Assembly: GCA_031286585.1 (NCBI GenBank) | Contig: JAITUC010000038.1 | Location: forward strand, 743,185 to 807,184 | Reading direction: 5' to 3' | DNA length: 64,000 bases | Origin: Delftia acidovorans | Lineage (GTDB): Bacteria; Pseudomonadota; Gammaproteobacteria; Burkholderiales; Burkholderiaceae_C | Shown: positions 54,357 through 63,145 of the stretch, piece by piece | Position numbering within the stretch: the first letter of the stretch is position 1 | Layout: every line of letters starts with the position of its first letter | Translations under genes and position numbers: made by a program | The notes under the pieces: generated by a model | Told to the model about the DNA's origin: nothing | Databases searched by the model: none | What the model saw: only the letters and a program-made list of their open reading frames with translations

Positions 54357-55430
54357 ATGTATTTTTCTTCCAAATCCACCTCTTTCTTGCGTGCATGCCT
54401 TGTGCTTCTCATCAATCTTGCCGCGGCAGCGACGACCACCAACGCACTTGCCGGAGGCATATTCAACCCCAGCACATCCAGCATCTCACTGCCGGCACAG
54501 ATCACGGTGCCGGAAAACGCGACCAACGGATCAGTGCTATGGAAGTCTGCAACAACTACATTGAATCTATCCGCAGTCAATGCTGCCTTTGAAGGCAATA
54601 TAACGATTGCCCAACTGCACGCCAATATACGATCCGGAGTGAAGGCAACGGGATACTCCGACATCTACAGCACCAATATCCCCGGCCTTGGAATCCGCTG
54701 GTGGGCCACGTGGCGCGGCCCCAATTTCCCAAGTGGAAAGACCATGCCCATCACCGTCCCTGCAGAAAACAATGCGGGAGCATTGGGCTGGACCCTATTG
54801 ACCGGCACATATACCCAGGACGTCTGGGTCGAACTGGTAAAAATCGGCAATATTTCGAACGGCATGCTGTCTCCCTCTGCAATCAATGCCTATCTGCAAT
54901 TCCAGTGCGCCCCCAGTTGCACTGCGGCGACCATCAGCGTGGCCGGTAGTACCACCGTTGTGGTGGGACCTTCCTGCACGGTCGCCAACTCGGCCATATC
55001 CGTGCCCATGGGCGCCGTGCCCATCCTGCGATTCACGGGCCTCCGCTCCACGTCCGTCCCCCAGCGTTTCGACATCACCCTTGACTGCAAGGGCGGCGCA
55101 CCCAACAGCAAGCTGCACCCCCACGTCACGCTCACCGATGCCAACGACATCGGCAACCGGAGCACCATCTTGAGCTTGAACAAAGCCACGGCAGGCGGCA
55201 AACCGGTTGCCACCGGAATAGGCATACAGATACTGAAGGATGGCGTGCCACTGGCATATGGCCCGGACTCCAGCGCGCCCGGCAATACCAACCAGTGGAG
55301 TGCGGGCACCATCGCCCAGGGCGTTTCCCAATTCAAGATTTCCCTGACCGCGAGCTACGTGCAGACCGCTGCGGCAGTCACGCTGGGGCAGGCCAACGGC
55401 AGGGCCACCTTCACGCTGAACTACCAATAG
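54357..55430 (+). CDS. Fimbrial tip adhesin-like protein (chaperone-usher type)
   Basis: 357 residues from the ATG at 54357; a GTG 16 codons upstream is an alternative. A signal peptide (about 1-33, ending NALAGG) is followed by an N-terminal lectin-like half (about 35-200) with a CAPSC pair. A C-terminal pilin domain follows: CTVANSAISVPMGAVPI, FDITLDCKGG, and ending RATFTLNYQ with the penultimate Tyr typical of chaperone-usher subunits. No chaperone, usher or major pilin gene is adjacent, so it is an orphan. Codon use is less GC-rich than its neighbours, consistent with horizontal gain. Confidence 0.78.
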   Translation: MYFSSKSTSFLRACLVLLINLAAAATTTNALAGGIFNPSTSSISLPAQITVPENATNGSVLWKSATTTLNLSAVNAAFEGNITIAQLHANIRSGVKATGYSDIYSTNIPGLGIRWWATWRGPNFPSGKTMPITVPAENNAGALGWTLLTGTYTQDVWVELVKIGNISNGMLSPSAINAYLQFQCAPSCTAATISVAGSTTVVVGPSCTVANSAISVPMGAVPILRFTGLRSTSVPQRFDITLDCKGGAPNSKLHPHVTLTDANDIGNRSTILSLNKATAGGKPVATGIGIQILKDGVPLAYGPDSSAPGNTNQWSAGTIAQGVSQFKISLTASYVQTAAAVTLGQANGRATFTLNYQ

Positions 55431-55446
55431 ATGGCGTCCCCGGCCC

Positions 55447-55860
55447 TCAGGGCTTCTTGTCCAGCTGCATCTCCCAGGACTTGAGCTGCTTGGTGCGGGC
55501 GCGGGCGAAGTCGCTCCAGCAGTTGGTGCGCGCATCGTCCTTGGCAAAGCTGGCCGAGTTGAATTCGGCCAGAAACTCGCAGGCGCTGCGCGCGTACTGC
55601 ACCCAGTTTCTCTGCGCCACTTCCAGCTCTTCCGACGCCTGGGGCATGCGCGCCTTGAGCTTGATCGACAGCGAGGCATAGGCAGCCTTGACCATGGCCA
55701 CGTTCTGCTCGTGCAGGCAGGCGCGCACCTCGGACATGTTGGTGGAGCTTTCCTCGCAGTTGCCCGAGCTGGTGGGATTGGCGGCCAGGGCCAGGGGGCT
55801 GGCGCACAGCAGGGCAGCGCAGGCGAGAGGGGCGATGAAGGACGCTAGGGCTTGGTGCAT
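55447..55860 (-). CDS. LprI/DUF1311-family periplasmic protein
   Basis: 137 residues from the ATG at 55860, chosen because it places the signal peptide (MHQALASFIAPLACAALLCASPLALAA) first. The mature part is helical with NMSEVRACLHEQNVAMVKAAYASL and AQRNWVQYARSACEF, the DUF1311 pattern of the N-terminal lysozyme-inhibitor LprI family. Four Cys in the mature chain probably form disulfides. It is convergent with the adhesin gene (16 bases apart). Function is uncertain; lysozyme inhibition is known only for some members. Confidence 0.82.
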   Translation of the reverse strand: MHQALASFIAPLACAALLCASPLALAANPTSSGNCEESSTNMSEVRACLHEQNVAMVKAAYASLSIKLKARMPQASEELEVAQRNWVQYARSACEFLAEFNSASFAKDDARTNCWSDFARARTKQLKSWEMQLDKKP

Positions 55861-56107
55861 GGAAGAAGGCTCGCTGGGAGGTGCCGGTGAGCGCATCACC
55901 CCGGCCGTCGCGATTACACCACCGACCCGCCCTGCTTCGGCCATGCATCACCCTGGTGATCACCCTGATGCAGCGACGCAAAGCGCATAAACATGCTCCC
56001 AAAGCTTTGTTGCCGTGCGTCAAGGACGGCCAGAAGATGCAGGTGTACGCATCTTTCGTTGGCCTTGCTGGCCTGCCTGCCCGCCTTCCGTTCGCCCTGT
56101 TCCCGCC

Positions 56108-56968
56108 ATGCACACAAGCCCCACCTTCCGCCGCAGCCCCCGCGCCCCAGGCTCCGCCACCCTGACCTTCATCGCAGCCGCGCTGGCCCTGGCCTGCACC
56201 CAGGCCCGGGCCGATGCCACGCTGGACAAGATCAAGCAGCGCGGCAAGGTCACCATTGGCGTGCTGGTCAATGGCGGGCCCTTCGGCTCCATCGACCCGT
56301 CCACCCAGCAGCTGGTGGGCTGGAACCCCGAGCTGGCGCGCGCCCTGGCCAAGGGCCTGGGCGTGGAGGCCGAGCTGGTCCAGGTGCAGACCGCCACGCG
56401 CGTGCAGTTCCTGCAGGCCGGCAAGGTGGATCTGCTGATCGCCTCCATGGAGCTGAACCCCGACCGTGCCGAGACCCTGGGCTATGCGCCCACGCCCTTC
56501 TACCGCGTGGGCGGCATTGCAGCCGTGCGCAAGGGCAGCGGCATCGCCAAATGGGAGGACCTGCGCGGCAAGCCCGTGTGCGTGTCCCAGGGCAGCAGCT
56601 TTGCCAAGCCGCTGGCCAGCGAGTACGGCGCCCAGGTGCATGGCTACAAGAGCTCGTCGGACTCGCTGCTGGCGCTCAAGGGCGGCAATTGCGTGGCCGC
56701 CGTGCATGACAGCACGCTGATCTACCCGCTGCTGCGCAGCAACCCCGAATGGGCGCAGTACTCGGCCCCCATCGCTACCGAGGTGCTGCCCGCGCCCTCC
56801 GTGGTCTGGACCCGCAAGGGCGAGGCCGACACCATCGCCGCCGTGGACAAGGTGGTGCAGGACTGGCACCGCACGGGCTGGCTGATCGCCGCCGAAAAGC
56901 GCGTGGGCATAGAGCCGGCCAACCCGCTGCTGCCCGAGCTGCAGGCGAAGTTCAAGTCCGCAAGCTGA
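56108..56968 (+). CDS. Polar amino-acid ABC transporter binding protein, paralogue 1
   Basis: 286 residues from the ATG at 56108, chosen so that the signal (SATLTFIAAALALACTQARA) is near the N-terminus. It is a type II periplasmic binding fold of the His/Glu/Gln/Arg/opine group: ADATLDKIKQRGKVTIGV, VQFLQAGKVDLLIASM, WEDLRGKPVCVSQGSSFAKPLA and DWHRTGWLI. It heads an operon of receptor-receptor-receptor-FAD dehydrogenase-aminotransferase-permease-permease-ATPase. Paralogues 2 and 3 share the same motifs. The ligand may be a polar amino acid or opine-like compound. Confidence 0.9.
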   Translation: MHTSPTFRRSPRAPGSATLTFIAAALALACTQARADATLDKIKQRGKVTIGVLVNGGPFGSIDPSTQQLVGWNPELARALAKGLGVEAELVQVQTATRVQFLQAGKVDLLIASMELNPDRAETLGYAPTPFYRVGGIAAVRKGSGIAKWEDLRGKPVCVSQGSSFAKPLASEYGAQVHGYKSSSDSLLALKGGNCVAAVHDSTLIYPLLRSNPEWAQYSAPIATEVLPAPSVVWTRKGEADTIAAVDKVVQDWHRTGWLIAAEKRVGIEPANPLLPELQAKFKSAS

Positions 56969-57049
56969 CCGCCGGCCGCCACGGCGCCCCCCTTTTTCGA
57001 CCACCCTGGCCCAGGCCCCGCAAGACGGGGCCGGGCCTTCCGTTCCCTG

Positions 57050-57979
57050 ATGGATTCACGCATGCCTCGCCTTCTTCCCCCCCTTGCCGCCGCCCTGGCC
57101 CTGCTGCTGGGCGCCGGTGCCGCCCACGCCGATGCCACGCTGGACAAGATCAAGCAACGCGGCAAGCTGTCCGTGGGCATCGACGGTGCCAGCCCGCCGT
57201 TCGGCGTGCTGGACCCCGCCACCGGCAAGACCGGCGGCTACCAGACCGAGCTGGCCGCCGACATCGCACGCCGCCTGGGCGTGGCGCTGGAGACGGTTCC
57301 CGTGACGGCTTCCACGCGCGTGCAGTTCCTGCAAAGCGGCAAGGTGGACCTGCTGATCGCCAACATCCAGTGGACGCAGGAGCGCAGCGAGATCCTCTCG
57401 TTCGCGCCCACGCCCTATGACCTGATCGGCGGCGGCGCCCTGGTGGCCAAGGCCAGCGGCATCAAGCGCTGGGAGGACCTGCGCGGCAAGGTGGCCTGCG
57501 TGTCGCAGGGCAGCAACTTCGCCAAGCCCCTGGCCGAGAGCTATGGCGCCGTGGTCAAGGGCCTGCGCGGCATTCCCGAGTCGCTGCTGGCGCTCAAGGG
57601 CGGCACCTGCGCGGCGTCGGTCCATATCCAGCCTGCGCTCTATGAAAAGCTCACCGGCCCGAATGCCGCCGAGTGGAAGGACTTCGAGCTGGGCACGCAG
57701 GACCAGTTGATTCCCTCGCCCACCGTGGTGTGGACGCGCCGTGGCGAGGCCGACACCCAGGCCTTTGTGGACAAGGCCATCCAGGACTGGCATCGCACGG
57801 GCTTTCTGCTCAAGGTGGCCCGCGCCAGCGGCGTGCCCGACACCTGGATCGCCGAGCGCCATGAACGCGCGCTGAAGGGCCAGTTCGACCGCGCGCCCTA
57901 CGACTTCGCGGTGTATGCGGCAGCGCAGGCCGAAGCGCAGGCAACCCAGGCTGCCGCCGCCAAGGGAGCCAAGCCATGA
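57050..57979 (+). CDS. Polar amino-acid ABC transporter binding protein, paralogue 2
   Basis: 309 residues. The ATG at 57050 is used; one at 57062 is equally possible. It has the same architecture as the preceding gene, with signal ALALLLGAGAAHA and motifs DATLDKIKQRGKLSVGI, VQFLQSGKVDLLIANI, WEDLRGKVACVSQGSNFAKPLA and DWHRTGFLL. A longer C-terminus (YDFAVYAAAQAEAQATQ...) distinguishes it. The DNA encoding DATLDKIKQRGK is almost identical to that of paralogue 1, pointing to a fairly recent tandem duplication. Its stop overlaps the third receptor gene by four bases. Confidence 0.9.
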   Translation: MDSRMPRLLPPLAAALALLLGAGAAHADATLDKIKQRGKLSVGIDGASPPFGVLDPATGKTGGYQTELAADIARRLGVALETVPVTASTRVQFLQSGKVDLLIANIQWTQERSEILSFAPTPYDLIGGGALVAKASGIKRWEDLRGKVACVSQGSNFAKPLAESYGAVVKGLRGIPESLLALKGGTCAASVHIQPALYEKLTGPNAAEWKDFELGTQDQLIPSPTVVWTRRGEADTQAFVDKAIQDWHRTGFLLKVARASGVPDTWIAERHERALKGQFDRAPYDFAVYAAAQAEAQATQAAAAKGAKP

Positions 57980-58794
57980 AGCCGGTTCGCACCGCACTGG
58001 CAGCCCTGCTGGCCCTCACAACCCTGGCAGCCCATGCCGACGCCACGCTGGACCGCATCAAGCAGCGCGGCAAGATCGTGGTGGGCGTGATGCTTTCGGG
58101 GCCGCCGTTCGGCACCATCGACCCCGTCACGCAAAGGCACGTGGGCTACAACGTTCAGCTGTCCGAAGGCGTGGCCAAGGGCCTGGGCGTGGCGGTGGAG
58201 ACCGTGCAGGTCCAGCCGTCCAACCGCGTGCAGTTCCTGCAGCAGGGCAAGGTGGACATCCTGATCGCCAACATGCAGTGGACGCAGGAGCGCAGCGAAA
58301 TCCTGTCCTTCGTGCCCACGCCGTTCGAGGAAGTCGGCGGCGCAGCCATCGCCAAGAAGGGCAGCGGCGTGCGCCAGTGGGACGACCTGCGCGGCAAGCC
58401 CGTGTGCGTGTCGCAAGGCAGCAATTTCACCAAGCCGCTGGCCGATCAATACGGCGCCCAGATCAAGGCCTTCCGGGGCCAGCCCGAGTCGCTGCTGGCC
58501 CTCAAGGGCGGCAACTGCGCGGCCGCCGTGCACGTCAGCCCCACGCTGCGCGAACTCGTGGCCAGCAATGCAGACTGGAAGGACTACGAGATCGTCTCGC
58601 CCGCGGACATCATTCCCTCGCCCTCGGTGATCTGGCTGCGCAAGGGCGAGTCCGACACGCAGGCGGCCATCGACCGCATCGTGCAGGACTGGCACCGCAC
58701 GGGCTGGCTGATCGAGGTGGAGCAGCGCAACGGCATGACGCCCACGCCGCTGCTGCACCAGCTGCACGACAAGTTCAGGAAGGCGCCCGCATGA
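57976..58794 (+). CDS. Polar amino-acid ABC transporter binding protein, paralogue 3
   Basis: 272 residues starting MKPVRTALAALLALTTLAAHA. It is the third tandem copy: DATLDRIKQRGKIVVGV, VQFLQQGKVDILIANM, WDDLRGKPVCVSQGSNFTKPLA, SLLALKGGNCAAAVH and DWHRTGWLIEVE. It is shorter than paralogue 2 and closest in layout to paralogue 1. ATGA overlaps join it to both neighbours. Three receptors sharing one membrane complex would broaden the range of substrates feeding the downstream catabolic enzymes. Confidence 0.9.
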   Translation: MKPVRTALAALLALTTLAAHADATLDRIKQRGKIVVGVMLSGPPFGTIDPVTQRHVGYNVQLSEGVAKGLGVAVETVQVQPSNRVQFLQQGKVDILIANMQWTQERSEILSFVPTPFEEVGGAAIAKKGSGVRQWDDLRGKPVCVSQGSNFTKPLADQYGAQIKAFRGQPESLLALKGGNCAAAVHVSPTLRELVASNADWKDYEIVSPADIIPSPSVIWLRKGESDTQAAIDRIVQDWHRTGWLIEVEQRNGMTPTPLLHQLHDKFRKAPA

Positions 58795-60326
58795 GCACCA
58801 ACTCCAACACCAGCAACAGCGGCCACATCACCGGACCCGCCGACCTGATCACCGCGCTGCGCCACGCCCTGGGCGATGCCCATGTGCTCACGGGTGCCGA
58901 TGCGGCCGGCTACCTGACCGACCAGCATGGCCGCCTCACGGGCCAGGCCCTGGCCGTGGCACGGCCCGCCGACACGGCCCAGGTGGCGCAGCTGGTGCGC
59001 CTGTGCCGCGCCCACCGCACGCCCATCGTGGCCCAGGGCGGCAACACCGGGCTGATGGGCGGCGCCACGCCCGACGCCTCGGGCCACGCCGTGCTGCTGT
59101 CGCTGGCGCGCCTGAACCGCGTGCGCGCCATCGACACCGACAACGACACCCTGACCGTGGAAGCCGGCGCCGTGCTGGCCCATGTGCAGCAGGCAGCGCG
59201 CGATGCGGACCGGCTGTTTCCCCTCAGCCTGGGCTCCGAGGGCAGCTGCACCATTGGCGGCAACCTGTCCACCAACGCGGGCGGCACCCAGGTGCTGCGC
59301 TACGGCAACGCGCGCGAGCTGGTGCTGGGCCTGGAAGTGGTGACGGCCGAGGGCGACATCTGGGACGGCCTGCGCGGGCTGCGCAAGGACAACACCGGCT
59401 ATGCGCTGCGCGACCTGTACGTGGGCAGCGAAGGCACGCTGGGCATCATCACGGCGGCCACGCTGCGCCTGCATCCGCTGCCCCGCGCCCAGCACACGGC
59501 CCTGCTGGCCTTTGGCTGCATACGCGATGCGGTGGCCTTTCTCAGCCAGGCGCGTGCGGGCTTCGGCGCCAGCCTGACGGCGTTCGAGCTGATGTCGGAC
59601 ACGGCCCTGGGCCTGATCGACCGGCATGTGCCCGAGCAGCCGATTGCGCTGGCGCTGAAGGCGCCCTGGTATGCGCTGATCGAGCTGTCCGACAGCGAGG
59701 GCGAGGCCCATGCGCGCCAGCGCTTCGAGGACGTGGTGGGCCAGGCCTTCGAGGACGGCCTGGTCACTGATGCCGCCATTGCCGAGAGCCTGCAGCAAAG
59801 CCAGGCCCTGTGGCGGCTGCGCGACCAGGCCCTGGGCGAGGCCCAGCGGCGCGATGGCGGCAACATCAAGCACGACGTGTCGGTGCCCATCTCGCGCATC
59901 CCCGACTTTCTCGCGGCCACGGCCGCGCTGCTGCAGGCGCGCTTTGGCGCCGTGCGGCCCGTGGCCTTCGGGCACCTGGGCGACGGCAACCTGCACTACA
60001 ACGTGTCGCACGCACCGGACAGCACGCCCGCGCAACTGTTTGCCCAGGAGGACGCCATCCACGAGGTGGTGCACGACAGCGTGCACGCCCATGGCGGCTC
60101 CATCAGCGCCGAGCACGGCGTGGGCCAGACCAAGCGCGACCTGCTGCCCCGCTACAAGAGCGCCGTGGAACTGCAGCTCATGCGGCGTCTCAAGCAGGCC
60201 TTCGACCCGCTGGGCCTGCTCAATCCCGGCAAGGTGCTGCAGCCCCTGCCGGACGGTTTGCAGCACGATTTGCCGCATGCCTCTCCAACGCCAGCCGCCG
60301 CACTCCAGGAAGGCCCCACGCCATGA
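58791..60326 (+). CDS. FAD-binding oxidoreductase, GlcD / D-2-hydroxyacid dehydrogenase family
   Basis: 511 residues from the ATG at 58791, which overlaps the receptor stop. The PCMH-type FAD domain includes IVAQGGNTGLMGGATPD, SLGSEGSCTIGGNLSTNAGG and LYVGSEGTLGIITAATLRLHP. The C-terminal substrate domain has GHLGDGNLHYNV and GGSISAEHGVGQTKRDLL with metal/His residues. Relatives oxidise D-lactate, glycolate or D-2-hydroxyglutarate to keto acids. Next to an aminotransferase it could convert hydroxy acids into keto acids for amination, or the reverse route. The substrate is not readable. Confidence 0.9.
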   Translation: MSTNSNTSNSGHITGPADLITALRHALGDAHVLTGADAAGYLTDQHGRLTGQALAVARPADTAQVAQLVRLCRAHRTPIVAQGGNTGLMGGATPDASGHAVLLSLARLNRVRAIDTDNDTLTVEAGAVLAHVQQAARDADRLFPLSLGSEGSCTIGGNLSTNAGGTQVLRYGNARELVLGLEVVTAEGDIWDGLRGLRKDNTGYALRDLYVGSEGTLGIITAATLRLHPLPRAQHTALLAFGCIRDAVAFLSQARAGFGASLTAFELMSDTALGLIDRHVPEQPIALALKAPWYALIELSDSEGEAHARQRFEDVVGQAFEDGLVTDAAIAESLQQSQALWRLRDQALGEAQRRDGGNIKHDVSVPISRIPDFLAATAALLQARFGAVRPVAFGHLGDGNLHYNVSHAPDSTPAQLFAQEDAIHEVVHDSVHAHGGSISAEHGVGQTKRDLLPRYKSAVELQLMRRLKQAFDPLGLLNPGKVLQPLPDGLQHDLPHASPTPAAALQEGPTP

Positions 60327-61588
60327 CCACGCCCTTTCCCCTTTCGCAGCGCGTGCAGCGCGTCAGGCTCTCGCCCAATGCGGCGGCCAGCGCGCGGGCC
60401 ACGGCCCTGGCCCGCCAGGGTCGCGACATCATTGCGCTGACCACGGGCGAGCCCGATTTCGACACGCCCGAGCCCATCAAGCAGGCCGCCATCGCGGCCC
60501 TGGCCCGTGGCGAGACCAGGTACACGCCCACGCCCGGCACGGCCGCGCTGCGCCAGGCCATCAGCGCCAAGTACCGGCGCGAGAACGGGCTGGACTTCGA
60601 CGCCGGGCAGATCATCGTCAGCAACGGCGGCAAGCAGGTGATCTACAACGCGCTGGCAGCCACGCTGGACGCGGGTGACGAGGTCATCGTGCCCGCGCCG
60701 TACTGGCCTTCGTTTCCCGACATCGTGCGCGTGAACGACGGCACGCCGGTCATCGTGGACTGCGGCATCGAGCAGGGCTTCAAGCTCACGCCGGCCGCGC
60801 TGCAGGCCGCCATCACGCCGCGCACGCGCTGGCTGGTGCTGAACACGCCGGGCAACCCCTCGGGCGCCGTCTACAGCCGCGAGGAACTGGCCGCCCTGGC
60901 CCAGGTGCTGCGCCAGCACCCGCAGGTTCTGGTGTTGCTGGACGAGCTGTACGAGCACATCTGGTTCACGCCCCAGGCCCCCGCGCACTGGCTGGCGGTG
61001 GCCCCCGACCTGCGCGAGCGCACGCTGCTGGTCAACGGCGTCTCCAAGACCTATGCCATGACCGGCTGGCGCATCGGCTGGGGCGCAGGCCCGGCCGCGC
61101 TGGTGCAGGCCATGGTGGTGATCCAGTCGCAGGCCTCGTCAGGCCCCAATTCCGTGGCCCAGGCCGCAGCCACGGCGGCGCTGCAGTCGCCCGACCAGAG
61201 CTTTGTGCAGCAGGCCCGCAACGCCTATGCGCGGCGCGCGCAACTGGTCACCCGGGCGCTGGCCCAGGTGCCGGGCCTGGCCCTGCTGCCGCCGGGCGGA
61301 TCGTTCTTTGCCTTTGTGCACTGCGGCGCGCTGATAGGCCACCTGCGCCCGGACGGCCAGCCCATCACCAGCGACACCGACCTGACCGAATGGCTGCTGG
61401 AGTCCGAAGGCGTGGCTGCCGTGGATGGCGGGGCCTATGGCCTGTCCCCGTACTTCCGCATCTCCACGGCCGCCAGCGACGAGGTACTGGCCGAGGCCAC
61501 GGCCCGCATCGCGCGCGCCGTGGCCGCGCTGAAGGACCCGGCTGCGCAAGCGCATGCGCAGCCGGCTGCCCTGGAGGCCGTGCTATGA
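60323..61588 (+). CDS. Class I/II PLP-dependent aminotransferase
   Basis: 421 residues, overlapping the preceding gene by four bases. Fold-type I aminotransferase motifs include LTTGEPDFDTPEPIKQA, RYTPTPGTAALRQAI, APYWPSFPD, NTPGNPSGAVYSREEL, the PLP lysine in NGVSKTYAMTGWRIGW, and the substrate-carboxylate Arg in SPYFRIS. It resembles aspartate/aromatic aminotransferases of subgroup Ib. It probably deaminates the imported amino acid, or links it to the FAD dehydrogenase product. The tail after residue 405 (AQAHAQPAALEAVL) is extra. Confidence 0.9.
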   Translation: MTTPFPLSQRVQRVRLSPNAAASARATALARQGRDIIALTTGEPDFDTPEPIKQAAIAALARGETRYTPTPGTAALRQAISAKYRRENGLDFDAGQIIVSNGGKQVIYNALAATLDAGDEVIVPAPYWPSFPDIVRVNDGTPVIVDCGIEQGFKLTPAALQAAITPRTRWLVLNTPGNPSGAVYSREELAALAQVLRQHPQVLVLLDELYEHIWFTPQAPAHWLAVAPDLRERTLLVNGVSKTYAMTGWRIGWGAGPAALVQAMVVIQSQASSGPNSVAQAAATAALQSPDQSFVQQARNAYARRAQLVTRALAQVPGLALLPPGGSFFAFVHCGALIGHLRPDGQPITSDTDLTEWLLESEGVAAVDGGAYGLSPYFRISTAASDEVLAEATARIARAVAALKDPAAQAHAQPAALEAVL

Positions 61589-62334
61589 ACGACAGCCTGC
61601 TTGCCCAGGGCGTGCAAGCGCTCAAGGGCCTGGGCCTGAACTACGCCTTCGTGCTGGACGTGGCCGAGCGCCAGGCCTTTGTGCGCGGCATGTTCGTGAC
61701 CGTGCAGCTGGCCCTGCTGACCATTGCCGGCAGCCTGGCGGCCGGCGTGGCGCTGGCGGCGGCCCTGACCTCGGGCCGCGCCTGGCTGGCTCGGCCTGCG
61801 CGCGCCTTCGTGGAGGTCACGCGCAACACGCCCACGCTGGTGCAGCTGTACTGCGCCTTCCTGGTGCTCAACATGCTGATCACCCAGCAGCTGCGCGACT
61901 GGGGTGCGGGCAACAACCCGCTCACGCCCTTTGTCTGGGTGGTGATCGTGGTCTCGCTGCACAAGGGCGTGTTCCATGCCGAGGCGCTGCGCGCCGGCAT
62001 CGAGGCCGTGCCCGCCACCACGCTGGAGGCGGCGCGCTCGCTGGGCTTTTCGCAGCGCCAGCTGCTGGTGCGCGTGCAGTTGCCGCTGGCCGTGCGCTTT
62101 GCCCTGCCCTCGCTGACCAACAACCTGGTGGACCTGGTGAAGATGACGGCCGTGGCCTCGGCCATTGCCGTGGGCGACGTGACCTACGAGTCCATCATGA
62201 TCTGGTCGCAGCGCGACAACGTGCTGGAGCTGCTGCTGCTCATCCTGCTGTGGTTCGGCCTGCTGACCTGGCTGGTCAGCCTGGCGGGCCGCTGGCTGGA
62301 ACAACACCTGAGGATGCCCGGCTATGGCCAATGA
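61585..62334 (+). CDS. Amino-acid ABC transporter permease 1 (HisM/GltJ type)
   Basis: 249 residues with about five membrane helices. The family coupling loop appears as HAEALRAGIEAVPATTLEAARSLGFSQRQLLVRVQLP (EAA motif). VEVTRNTPTLVQLYCAFLVLN is the standard first-loop signature of polar amino-acid permeases. It overlaps the aminotransferase gene by four bases and the second permease gene by 11, so all are cotranslated. With permease 2 it forms the heterodimeric channel for the three upstream receptors. Confidence 0.92.
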   Translation: MNDSLLAQGVQALKGLGLNYAFVLDVAERQAFVRGMFVTVQLALLTIAGSLAAGVALAAALTSGRAWLARPARAFVEVTRNTPTLVQLYCAFLVLNMLITQQLRDWGAGNNPLTPFVWVVIVVSLHKGVFHAEALRAGIEAVPATTLEAARSLGFSQRQLLVRVQLPLAVRFALPSLTNNLVDLVKMTAVASAIAVGDVTYESIMIWSQRDNVLELLLLILLWFGLLTWLVSLAGRWLEQHLRMPGYGQ

Positions 62335-63145
62335 AGCCACCCTGAATCCCGGCGCCGCGCCCCGTCCGCTGCCCGCCGCCCTGCTGCGCGCGCTGCGCAG
62401 CCCCTGGCTGATCGCAGGCGCCGCACTGCTGGCCCTGTGCGCCTACTGGGCCGCCACGGACAGCGCCCCGCCTGCCTTCGTGCACCTGTGGAAATGGCTG
62501 CCTGCGCTGCTGCGCGGCCTGTGGGTCAACATCGAGATCAGCGTGCTGGCCGTGGCCATCGGCACCGTGGTCGGCCTGGTGCTGGGCGCCCTGTCGCTGT
62601 CGCCCACGCCGGCCGTGCGCACCGGCGTGCGCTGGTATGTGCAGCTGTTCCGCAATGCGCCCATCCTGGTGCTCATCTATTTCACCACCTATGTGTTCCC
62701 GTTCGAGCTGAAGCTGGTGAGCTGGACCTTCCCGTTCCCCGACTGGGTCAAGGTGGTGCTGGGCCTGGCCCTGCCCACCAGCGCCAACGTGGCCGAGATC
62801 TTCCGGGGCGCCATCCAGTCCATTCCCAGCGCGCAGTGGGAAGCGGCCCAGTCGCTGGCCTTCCGCCGCAGCGAGATCTTCCGCCTCATCGTGCTGCCGC
62901 AGTGCGTGCGCCGCATGCTTCCGCCGTGGATGAACCTGTACGCCAGCATCACCATGAGCACCTCGCTGGCCTCGCTGGTGGGCGTGCACGACGTGGTGGA
63001 CACCGCCCAGATCGCCAGCAACACCGTGGCACGCACGGACTTCACCATCCTTGTGTACTTCACGCTGCTCGCGCTTTTCTTTGCCTATTGCTATCCCATC
63101 GCCCGGGCAACCCGGGCATTGGAGCGACGCCATGAACGCCACTGA
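62324..63145 (+). CDS. Amino-acid ABC transporter permease 2
   Basis: 273 residues. After an N-terminal helix (PWLIAGAALLALCAYWAA) come the permease domain WVNIEISVLAVAIGTVVGLVLG, YVQLFRNAPILVLIYFTTYVF and the EAA loop IFRGAIQSIPSAQWEAAQSLAFRRSEIFRLIVLPQ. It pairs with permease 1, whose gene it overlaps. Its own 3' end overlaps the ATPase gene by 14 bases. About six helices are expected. Nothing in it deviates from the GC-rich style of the operon, so it lies wholly on the Comamonadaceae-like side of the junction. Confidence 0.92.
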   Translation: MANEATLNPGAAPRPLPAALLRALRSPWLIAGAALLALCAYWAATDSAPPAFVHLWKWLPALLRGLWVNIEISVLAVAIGTVVGLVLGALSLSPTPAVRTGVRWYVQLFRNAPILVLIYFTTYVFPFELKLVSWTFPFPDWVKVVLGLALPTSANVAEIFRGAIQSIPSAQWEAAQSLAFRRSEIFRLIVLPQCVRRMLPPWMNLYASITMSTSLASLVGVHDVVDTAQIASNTVARTDFTILVYFTLLALFFAYCYPIARATRALERRHERH

